Below, piece after piece: positions 1 to 5,570 of a stretch of DNA of 7,871 nt. The translations under genes were made by a program, and so were the position numbers. The DNA is from Acetobacteraceae bacterium (GTDB lineage: Bacteria > Pseudomonadota > Alphaproteobacteria > Acetobacterales > Acetobacteraceae): assembly GCA_027340195.1 (NCBI GenBank), contig DAHWNE010000411.1, positions 1 to 7,871 on the forward strand, read 5' to 3'. Each line of letters begins with the position of its first letter. Within the stretch, counting starts at the first letter, position 1. Below the pieces are notes generated by a model. The model was not told where the DNA came from. It saw nothing but the letters and a program-made list of their open reading frames with translations, and searched no databases.

Positions 1-18
1 GTCATGAAGGGCGCTTAG
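1..18 (+). CDS. possible 3' end of an upstream gene (partial)
   Basis: The frame that begins at base 1 reads Val-Met-Lys-Gly-Ala and then a TAG stop at 16-18. This would be the last five codons of a plus-strand gene lying mostly outside the window. The next plus gene starts 107 bases later, so an upstream member of the same operon is possible. Five codons carry no family signal, and the stop could be chance. An activating ligase would fit the carrier-protein genes downstream, but that is only a guess from context. Confidence 0.25.
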   Translation, partial: VMKGA

Positions 19-22
19 CGCC

Positions 23-37
23 GGGCGGGCGGGGGGG
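23..37 (+). other. G-quadruplex motif in the leader of the plus operon
   Basis: Four GGG tracts at 23-25, 27-29, 31-33 and 35-37 are separated by single bases (C, C, G). This meets the usual G3N1 quadruplex pattern with the shortest possible loops. It lies on the coding strand about 90 bases before the first start codon, so it could form in the DNA or, if transcribed, in the leader RNA. In such a GC-rich genome it may be incidental. Confidence 0.4.
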
Positions 38-54
38 CAACGTGCGCCCGTCTA

Positions 55-76
55 GGCAAGCCGCGGCCCGCTTGCC
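55..76 (+). other. short perfect hairpin in the leader
   Basis: GGCAAGC at 55-61 is perfectly complementary to GCTTGCC at 70-76, giving a 7-bp stem with an 8-base loop. No T-run follows, so it is not a standard intrinsic terminator. It sits between the putative upstream stop and the ribosome binding site at 114-118. It may be a leader structure, a mRNA-end stabiliser, or chance. Confidence 0.3.
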
Positions 77-113
77 GCACCCCGGCCGGGCTGGCACTCT
101 GCGGGAAAGCAGC

Positions 114-118
114 GGAGG
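114..118 (+). promoter_or_regulatory. Shine-Dalgarno site fixing the start of the PNPOx-like gene
   Basis: GGAGG lies 7 bases before the ATG at 126. It favours this start over the in-frame GTG at 42, which would add 28 residues of Arg/Pro/Gly-rich sequence with no resemblance to the family. Confidence 0.7.
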
Positions 119-125
119 CCACGCG

Positions 126-749
126 ATGGACGCGGCGGAACACTGGATCACCGACGAGGCCGCCCTGGCCGCGCTCTACGGCGTGCCTTCCGAGGCCGCG
201 ATCCGCAAGGAAGTGGACCACATCCCCGACGTCTATCGGGCCTTCATCGAGGCCGCCCCCTTCGTCGCCCTGGCCACCGCCGGGCCGGACGGGCTCGACG
301 TCTCCCCCCGCGGCGATCCGGCCGGGTTCATCGCCGTGGAGGATGCCCACACCCTGCTGATCCCGGACCGGCGCGGCAACAACCGCACCGATTCCCTGCG
401 TAATCTGATCGCCGATCCGCGCCTCGCGCTGCTGTTCCTGATCCCCGGCATCGGCGAGACGCTGCGGGTGAACGGGCTCGGGCGGATCTCGGTTTCACCC
501 GATCTGCTGGCGCGGTTTCCGGCGCAGGGCAAGCTGCCGCGCTCGGTTATCGTGATGACGGTGGAGCGGGTCTATTTCCAGTGCCCGAAGGCGATCGTGC
601 GCTCCGAACTCTGGAACCCGGCCAGGCATCTGCCGCGTTCGGCGCTGCCGAGTTCCGGCACCATCCTGGCCGCGCTGACCAGGGGCGCGGTGGGCGGGGC
701 CGATTATGACGCCGCCTATCCGGCGCGGCTCGCCGAGACGATCTACTGA
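126..749 (+). CDS. pyridoxamine 5'-phosphate oxidase-like FMN-binding protein (MSMEG_1061/DR_2398 type)
   Basis: This 207-residue soluble protein has the split-barrel flavin-binding fold of the pyridoxamine-phosphate oxidase superfamily. The recognised stretch runs from about residue 40 to 170. It includes FIEAAPFVALAT (40-51), the VSPRGDP strand-turn (59-65), and IPDRRGNNR (79-87). Further on are the LIPGIGETLRVNG segment and, near the end, the YFQCPKA motif. Together they match the MSMEG_1061/DR_2398-type subfamily, usually annotated only as 'PPOX class FMN-binding'. No substrate is established for that subfamily, so it should not be called PdxH. The start is set by GGAGG 7 bases upstream. 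The stop is followed after 7 bases by the carrier-protein ATG, and the carrier's GAGG ribosome site (748-751) overlaps this stop codon. That suggests coupled translation. Its role in an acylation operon is unclear: it could act on the transferred group or be a passenger. Confidence 0.88.
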   Translation: MDAAEHWITDEAALAALYGVPSEAAIRKEVDHIPDVYRAFIEAAPFVALATAGPDGLDVSPRGDPAGFIAVEDAHTLLIPDRRGNNRTDSLRNLIADPRLALLFLIPGIGETLRVNGLGRISVSPDLLARFPAQGKLPRSVIVMTVERVYFQCPKAIVRSELWNPARHLPRSALPSSGTILAALTRGAVGGADYDAAYPARLAETIY

Positions 750-756
750 GGCGCCG

Positions 757-1014
757 ATGGACGAAACAGCCATTCTGGCCGCGCTCAGCCGCATCCTGGC
801 CGAGGTGCTGGACGATCCCTCGGTCAACCTGAGCATGACCACCGAGCGGGCCGACGTGCCGGGCTGGGATTCGTTCGCCTATATCAACTTCATCGTCGGG
901 GTGGAGTCCGCCTTCGGGGTCAAGTTCAAGGTGGCGGAGGTGGAATCCTTCCCCGACGTGGGCGCGATCGTGCGCGCCCTGATCGCGCGCGGCGCGGCGG
1001 CGAAGGGCGCCTGA
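757..1014 (+). CDS. acyl/peptidyl carrier protein
   Basis: An 85-residue protein with the four-helix carrier-protein pattern. Gly-Trp-Asp-Ser-Phe at 36-40 places the phosphopantetheine attachment serine at Ser39. The Ser is followed by Phe rather than the Leu usual in fatty-acid ACP (DSL). Helix II continues as YINFIVGVESAFGVKF, typical of stand-alone carriers, and the last helix (about 66-78) carries DVGAIVRALI. Size and fold fit DltC-like or acyl carriers working in trans. The ATG at 757 is preceded at 5 bases by GAGG (748-751). An in-frame start at 706 exists but lies inside the previous gene and adds unrelated residues. The MBOAT gene begins 10 bases after the stop, which points to the carrier delivering an acyl or aminoacyl thioester to that enzyme. 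Which group it carries is unknown. Confidence 0.9.
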   Translation: MDETAILAALSRILAEVLDDPSVNLSMTTERADVPGWDSFAYINFIVGVESAFGVKFKVAEVESFPDVGAIVRALIARGAAAKGA

Positions 1015-1024
1015 CCCGCCGGGG

Positions 1025-2632
1025 ATGCTGTTCAACTCCTACGCGTTCATCTTCGGCTTCCTGCCGCTGGCGTTGGCCGCGTTCTGGCTGGCCGGCCGGT
1101 TCGGTCGGGATGCGGCGCTGCTGGCGCTGATCCTCGCCTCGATCGCGTTCTATGCGTTCTGGCGGCCGTTCAACGTGGTGCTGATGGCGCCGTCGGTGGC
1201 GCTGAACTACCTGATCGCCCGGCAGTTGCAGCGCGACGCCGAGGCCCGGCCCCGTCGCGCCCGGGCGCTGCTGCTGGCCGGCATCGGCTTCAACGTCGCC
1301 TTCCTCGGCTATTTCAAATATCTGGCGTTCGGCGAAACGGTCGTCAACGACGTCTTCGGCGCCGGCCTGATCCTGACCCGCGTGATCCTGCCGCTCGGCA
1401 TCTCGTTCATCACCTTTCAGAAGATCGCCTTTCTCATCGATGTCCAGGCCGGGCGGATCGAACGCTTCACCCTGCGCGACTACGTGCTGTTCGTGCTGTT
1501 CTTCCCGCAGCTGATCGCCGGACCGATCGTGCACTACCGGGAGATGATGCCGCAGTTCCACGCGGCACCCTGCCGCTTCCGCGCCGAGGACACCGCGGTG
1601 GGCATCAGCCTGTTCAGCTTCGGGTTGTTCAAGAAGGTGGTGCTGGCCGACCCGATCGCGACCTATGTCTCGCCGATCTATGCCGCGACCGCGGCGGGGC
1701 ATCCGCCCGGGCTGTTCGGCGCCTGGTTCGCCGCCCTCGGCTTCACCTTGCAGGTCTATTTCGATTTCTCCGGCTATACCGACATGGCGCTGGGGCTCGC
1801 GCGGCTGTTCGGGATGCAGCTGCCGCCCAATTTCAACTCGCCGCTGCGCGCCTCCAATATCGTCGATTTCTGGCTGCGCTGGCACATGACGCTGACGCGG
1901 TTCCTGACCGCCTATATCTACAACCCGCTCAGCCTGGCGCTGACCCGCCGGCGGGTGGCGCGCGGCAAGCGGGTGCTGGGCGGGCGCAACCCGTCCTGGT
2001 CCGCCTTTCCCACCCTGCTGATGTTCCCGACCGTGCTGACCATGTTCATCTCGGGCCTATGGCACGGGGCCGGCTATACGTTCATCCTTTGGGGTCTGCT
2101 GCACGGCGTCTATCTGGTGATCAACCATGCCTGGCGGCTGCTCCGGCCGCGGCTGTTTCCGGACCCGAAGCGCTACGCGCGCTGGGCCACGGGCGCGGGG
2201 TTCGCGGTGACCTTCCCCGCGGTGGTGATCTCGATGGTGATGTTCCGCGCGCCCTCGGTCGCGGCGGCGCTCGCCATCTGGCACGGGATGACCGGGGCGC
2301 GGGGAGCGACGATTCCGGCGGTGGTGCTGCATGGGCTGGGGACGCTCGGCGCGGCGCTCGGCGCGCTCGGCATCGGCGCCAGCGCCGCCTCGGGCACGAT
2401 CTTCGTTCATGGGTGGCTGTGGCTGGCGGCGGGGCTGGCGATCGCGCTCGGGGCGCCGAACACGTTGCAGATCCTGGCCGATCACGGCCCGGCGCTGGGG
2501 GTGAAGCCGGCGCCGGGACGGCGTGTGATCTGGCGCCCGTCGGCGGGCTGGGCGGTGGCGCTGGCGGCGGTGGCCGGCGTCGGCATCCTCTCGCTCGGCC
2601 AGCTGACGGCCTTCATCTATTGGCAGTTCTGA
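1025..2632 (+). CDS. MBOAT-family membrane O-acyltransferase (AlgI/DltB-like)
   Basis: This 535-residue polytopic membrane protein belongs to the membrane-bound O-acyltransferase family. The first residues (MLFNSYAFIFGFLPL) are the classic start of bacterial AlgI-like members, so the ATG at 1025 is secure although the upstream ribosome site is only GGGG (1021-1024). Conserved blocks in order: LPLGISFITFQ (from 122), FFPQLIAGPI (159-168), YFDFSGYTDMALG (from 245) followed by GMQLPPNFNSP, then FWLRWHMTL with His287, and LWHGAGYTF with His347. His347 in the WHG motif is the family's catalytic histidine. The last ~130 residues are Ala/Gly-rich hydrophobic segments, making it longer than DltB (about 400) and close to AlgI (about 520). 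Such enzymes pass acyl groups from the cytoplasm to glycans or lipids outside. The carrier protein before it and the SGNH-like protein after it are the expected partners. Donor and acceptor are not readable. Confidence 0.95.
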   Translation: MLFNSYAFIFGFLPLALAAFWLAGRFGRDAALLALILASIAFYAFWRPFNVVLMAPSVALNYLIARQLQRDAEARPRRARALLLAGIGFNVAFLGYFKYLAFGETVVNDVFGAGLILTRVILPLGISFITFQKIAFLIDVQAGRIERFTLRDYVLFVLFFPQLIAGPIVHYREMMPQFHAAPCRFRAEDTAVGISLFSFGLFKKVVLADPIATYVSPIYAATAAGHPPGLFGAWFAALGFTLQVYFDFSGYTDMALGLARLFGMQLPPNFNSPLRASNIVDFWLRWHMTLTRFLTAYIYNPLSLALTRRRVARGKRVLGGRNPSWSAFPTLLMFPTVLTMFISGLWHGAGYTFILWGLLHGVYLVINHAWRLLRPRLFPDPKRYARWATGAGFAVTFPAVVISMVMFRAPSVAAALAIWHGMTGARGATIPAVVLHGLGTLGAALGALGIGASAASGTIFVHGWLWLAAGLAIALGAPNTLQILADHGPALGVKPAPGRRVIWRPSAGWAVALAAVAGVGILSLGQLTAFIYWQF

Positions 2633-2637
2633 GCCCG

Positions 2638-3870
2638 ATGGCCCGCTTCTGCCGGATCTGGCTCGGCGCGCTCATCGCCATGCTGGCCCTGGTGGCGGCA
2701 TTCAACGTGATCGTCGATCCGTATTCGGTGTTCGGGATGCCGCGCATCGCCGGGTTCAATGCGCTCAAGCCCGGGGCCGGAACGCATGAGCGCATGGTCA
2801 AGACCTATCAGGTGGAGCGGCGGCGCCCGGTCACAATCATCCTGGGCAGTTCCCGCGCCGACAACGGCCTCGATCCGGACAGCGCGTTGTGGCCGGCCCG
2901 GATGCGGCCGGTGTACAATCTGGCGGTCGATGGCGCGAGCCAGCCCGAGCTGCTGGCGTTCCTGCGCGAGGCCTGGGCCACCGGGCGACTGAAATATGCC
3001 GTCGTCCAGCTCGATTTCGAGAATTTCCTTTGGTACCAGGGACCGGTGCCGCGGGGTTCGAGCACCTGGCGGCGCTTCCTGCCGGCGGCCACCGGGCTGC
3101 CGCCGCGGGTCCGCCTGTGGCAGCGGCTGCACGACATGTTCCTCGCCACGCTGACGCTCGGCGCCCTCGAGGACAGCCTGAGCACGGTGTTCGAGCAGAC
3201 TCCGCCGGAGCCCACCATCACGCGCGACGGCTATGCCACCGATGCGATCTTCCGCAACTGGATCGCCGCCGACGGCACCCGCGCGCTGTTCGTCCAGAAG
3301 ACCCCGGAGGATATGTGGAAGGCGCTGCGGGGCGCGCGCGATCTGGCCCGCGGCGCGCCGCTGCCGCAGCTGGGCAGCCTGCGCGCGCTGGTGGCGTTCT
3401 GCCGCGCGCACCACATCCGGCTGACCCTGCTGATCCCGCCGATGCCGGCGGCCCTGCTCGAGATTTTCGACCAGGCCGGGCTGTGGCCGGATTTCCTGGC
3501 CTGGCAACGGGCGCTGGTGGCGGCGCTGCCGGCGGACGGCAGCGTGACCCTGTGGGATTTCGACGGCTGGAACCGCTTCGCGACCGAACCGGAGCCGGCA
3601 ACGCGCGATCAAAAAACGCGCTGGTTCTGGGAGCTCACCCATTTCACCCCGGCGCTCGGGGCGCGGATGATCGCGCGGATGGCGGGGGGTGATCCGGGGT
3701 TCGGGCTGCGGCTGACCCGGGCCCGGCTCGACGGCTGGATCGCGCTCCAGCAGCGGGAAAACATCGCCCATGCCTGCGGGCCGCATCCGGCGCCGCTTTT
3801 GACCCCGTGGCCGGCGCCGCCGCGCTACGCCTCGCCCTGCGCCGGCGCGCGCGCCGCGCTCTCGCCCTGA
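2638..3870 (+). CDS. membrane-anchored SGNH-like protein, probable MBOAT partner (DltD/AlgJ-like role)
   Basis: A 410-residue protein with an uncleaved-looking N-terminal anchor (about residues 7-26) followed by DPYSVFG, so most of it should face the periplasm. GSSRAD at 70-75 resembles SGNH block I, with Ser72 as the likely nucleophile. NLAVDGAS (94-101) fits block II, and VVQLDFENF (122-130) is the next core strand. ELTHFTP places the candidate catalytic His at 335, with Glu332 at the position usually held by Asp in the DxxH block. The strand LTLLIPPMP lies between. The gene starts 5 bases after the MBOAT stop with no clear ribosome site of its own, implying coupling. Proteins of this layout beside MBOAT genes (AlgJ/AlgX, DltD) finish or assist acyl transfer to the acceptor. 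The tail after about residue 375 is Ala/Pro-rich and overlaps a convergent gene. The SGNH call rests on motifs only. Confidence 0.82.
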   Translation: MARFCRIWLGALIAMLALVAAFNVIVDPYSVFGMPRIAGFNALKPGAGTHERMVKTYQVERRRPVTIILGSSRADNGLDPDSALWPARMRPVYNLAVDGASQPELLAFLREAWATGRLKYAVVQLDFENFLWYQGPVPRGSSTWRRFLPAATGLPPRVRLWQRLHDMFLATLTLGALEDSLSTVFEQTPPEPTITRDGYATDAIFRNWIAADGTRALFVQKTPEDMWKALRGARDLARGAPLPQLGSLRALVAFCRAHHIRLTLLIPPMPAALLEIFDQAGLWPDFLAWQRALVAALPADGSVTLWDFDGWNRFATEPEPATRDQKTRWFWELTHFTPALGARMIARMAGGDPGFGLRLTRARLDGWIALQQRENIAHACGPHPAPLLTPWPAPPRYASPCAGARAALSP

Positions 3871-4130
3871 GCCGGGCTCAGAGTCCGCGCCCAGTCCCGC
3901 AGCACCCCGAGCACGCCCGCCACCGAGGCCGCCGCCCGCCCGGACCGCTCCGGCGTGGTGACGAACCAGCGCACCGGGCGCAGCGCGGGATCGGCCGGCA
4001 GCACGGTGGCGCGCGCCGCCCCCAGCAGCACCGCGACGCCGTCGCCATCGGCCACCACCCGGCCCGGGGCGTCCCACAACGCCAGCGCGTCGGCCAGCAG
4101 GTCGCGCAGCGCTGCCTGGCTCACAGGCAC
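3825..4130 (-). CDS. small protein of unknown function, last gene of the minus operon
   Basis: A 101-residue protein read from a GTG at 4130 to a TAG at 3825-3827. The start overlaps the end of the amidohydrolase gene by 10 bases (amidohydrolase stop at 4121-4123), which suggests coupled translation. I do not recognise the family. Visible are an N-terminal amphipathic helix (VSQAALRDLLADALALW), a middle part with alternating small and hydrophobic residues, then PADPALRPVRWFVTTPERS and a helical GVLGVLRDWARTL. The tail is Ala/Gly/Glu-rich. No signal peptide, membrane segment or cysteine is seen. The protein-like middle and overlap with its neighbour argue for a real gene. The weak ribosome site and GC-rich background argue for caution. 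Its 3' end overlaps the convergent SGNH-like gene by 46 bases. Confidence 0.6.
   Translation of the reverse strand: MPVSQAALRDLLADALALWDAPGRVVADGDGVAVLLGAARATVLPADPALRPVRWFVTTPERSGRAAASVAGVLGVLRDWARTLSPAQGESAARAPAQGEA
3867..3881. terminator. perfect inverted repeat at the convergent junction, possible bidirectional terminator
   Basis: CTGAGC (3867-3872) and GCTCAG (3876-3881) form a 6-bp stem with a 3-base loop. It includes the TGA stop (3868-3870) of the SGNH-like gene and sits between the two convergent operons. No T-run follows on either strand, so terminator function is weakly supported. A 12-base GC palindrome at 3844-3855 lies next to it. Confidence 0.25.
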
Positions 4131-5548
4131 GGGCCGGCCAGGATCTCGGGGGCGATCCGCCGCGTCTGCCAGCGCCCGTCATCCAGGCTGCCGAGCCAGC
4201 GTCCGGCCTCCACCACCACCTTGCCGCGCAGCACCGTCAGGCAGGGCCAGGCATCCATCTTCCGGCCTTCCCAGGGCGTGTAGTCGGCCTCGTGCAGGTC
4301 CGCCGCGCGGATCACCCGCCGGTCGGCCGGGTCCAGCACGCAGATATCGGCATCCGCCCCGGCGACCAGCGCCCCCTTGCGCGGGTAGAGTCCCATGATC
4401 CGCGCCGCGTTGGAGGAGACCAGATCGACGAAGCGATTGAGGGAATAGCCGCGCCGGCCCACCATCTCGGTGAACATCAGCGCCACCCGCGGCTCGACGC
4501 CGGCATTGCCGCCGGTGGTATCGTCGATCCGCACCCCTTGCAGCTTCTGTTTCAGGGTGCAGCAGATCTCGTCGGTGGCGACGCAGTTGATCGCGCCGTC
4601 CAGCGTGCCCTGCCAGAGCGCCGCCTGATCCTCGGCCGATTTCAGCGACGGGTAGGTGTGATAGATCTGCCCGTTCGGGCGCCGGTAGTCGTCGGAGGTG
4701 TAGAGCATGTACTGGTGCAGGGATTCGCCGTAGATCGGCACCCCGCGCGCGCGCGCCTCGCGGATCGCGCTGACGCCGGAGGCAGCCGAGGTGTGCATCA
4801 TGTAGAGCGCGGTGCCCGGCACCTTCTCCGCCAGGCGGATGACGCGGCGGAACGAGATGTCCTCCGACAGCGTATTGTGGACTTCCGCCATGTTGGTGAA
4901 TTCGGCGCGCCCCTCGCGGATCAGCTTGCCGTACATGTGCATGACGATGTCGTTGTCCTCGGAATGGATCACCCCGAGGCCGCCGGCTTTCGCCAGCACC
5001 TGGAACACCTCCCAGATATCGCCGAAATCCACCATCCGCCCCTTGCGGGAGGGGGTGATGTCGGTGGTGAAGATCTTCACGGTGGCGAAACCCTGCTGCA
5101 CCGCCTCGGCGAGCTGCGGAAACAGCGTCGGCGGCAGCGCGCCCTGGACCATCATGTGCTGGGCGTAGTCGCAGGCGGAATGGCCCTTCCAGTCGGCCTC
5201 GCGGGCCTCGATCGCCTCCGCGACGCTGGGGCGGGCCTGGACCTGGGTGAAATCGATCACCATGGTGGTGCCGCCATGCACCGCGGCGCGGGTCACCACG
5301 TCCGGCGGGTCGGTGAGATCGGCCCCGCCCGAAGGATTGGGCAGATGCCATTTGCAATGGACATGCGGGTCGATCCCGCCCGGCATCACGATCTTGCCGG
5401 TGGCGTCGATCAGCCGCGCGCCTTCCGGCACCGCCAGCGTGCCGGGGGCGGCAACCGCGGCGATGCGCTCGCCCTCGATCGCCAGGTCGAATGCGCCGAC
5501 CGCCTGCGGCGTGACCACCCGGTCGCCGCGGATCACCAGATCGATCAT
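4121..5548 (-). CDS. hydantoinase/dihydropyrimidinase-family amidohydrolase
   Basis: A 475-residue cytoplasmic metal hydrolase of the amidohydrolase superfamily, of normal length for D-hydantoinase/dihydropyrimidinase. The metal-binding set is complete: His62 and His64 in GGIDPHVH, Lys158 (carboxylated bridging Lys) in TVKIF, His195, His252 in MMHTSAASG, and Asp326. Near the C-terminus, the run from NAARIMGLYPRKG through ADADICVLDP and on to DYTPWEGRK is typical of the hydantoinase branch. Several substrate-side motifs differ: HSED replaces HAEN, ATDE replaces GSDH, and an Asp (163) stands where hydantoinases have the oxyanion Tyr five residues after the Lys. The family hydrolyses cyclic amides such as hydantoins and dihydropyrimidines; this member's substrate is unresolved. 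A strong AAGGAGA site lies 4 bases before the ATG. Its neighbours (xanthine-dehydrogenase-like subunit, MoaD-like, NDH-2-like) suggest N-heterocycle breakdown. Confidence 0.92.
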   Translation of the reverse strand: MIDLVIRGDRVVTPQAVGAFDLAIEGERIAAVAAPGTLAVPEGARLIDATGKIVMPGGIDPHVHCKWHLPNPSGGADLTDPPDVVTRAAVHGGTTMVIDFTQVQARPSVAEAIEAREADWKGHSACDYAQHMMVQGALPPTLFPQLAEAVQQGFATVKIFTTDITPSRKGRMVDFGDIWEVFQVLAKAGGLGVIHSEDNDIVMHMYGKLIREGRAEFTNMAEVHNTLSEDISFRRVIRLAEKVPGTALYMMHTSAASGVSAIREARARGVPIYGESLHQYMLYTSDDYRRPNGQIYHTYPSLKSAEDQAALWQGTLDGAINCVATDEICCTLKQKLQGVRIDDTTGGNAGVEPRVALMFTEMVGRRGYSLNRFVDLVSSNAARIMGLYPRKGALVAGADADICVLDPADRRVIRAADLHEADYTPWEGRKMDAWPCLTVLRGKVVVEAGRWLGSLDDGRWQTRRIAPEILAGPCL

Positions 5549-5552
5549 GTCG

Positions 5553-5559
5553 TCTCCTT
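5553..5559 (-). promoter_or_regulatory. Shine-Dalgarno site of the amidohydrolase gene
   Basis: Read on the minus strand, AAGGAGA ends 4 bases before the ATG at 5548, inside the 22-base gap after the NDH-2-like gene. It is the strongest ribosome site in this operon, so the amidohydrolase may be translated more than its neighbours. Confidence 0.7.
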
Positions 5560-5570
5560 CCCTCGCCGTC

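Noticed and set aside
42..125. GTG start at 42 for the PNPOx-like gene
   Set aside because: The added residues do not resemble the family, and the ATG at 126 has a well-placed GGAGG.
926..1885. 319-codon open frame on the minus strand
   Set aside because: Gln/Arg/Glu/Gly-rich shadow of the MBOAT gene, whose conserved motifs fix the coding strand.
2059..2637. N-terminal extension of the SGNH-like gene back to 2059
   Set aside because: It would overlap the MBOAT gene in another frame and gives Gly/Arg/Ala-rich sequence; the ATG at 2638 opens directly onto a normal membrane anchor.
2617..4182. 521-codon open frame on the minus strand opposite the SGNH-like gene
   Set aside because: Its translation is Arg/Gly/Ala/Pro-rich with no family motifs, and it mirrors the wobble bias of the real plus-strand gene.
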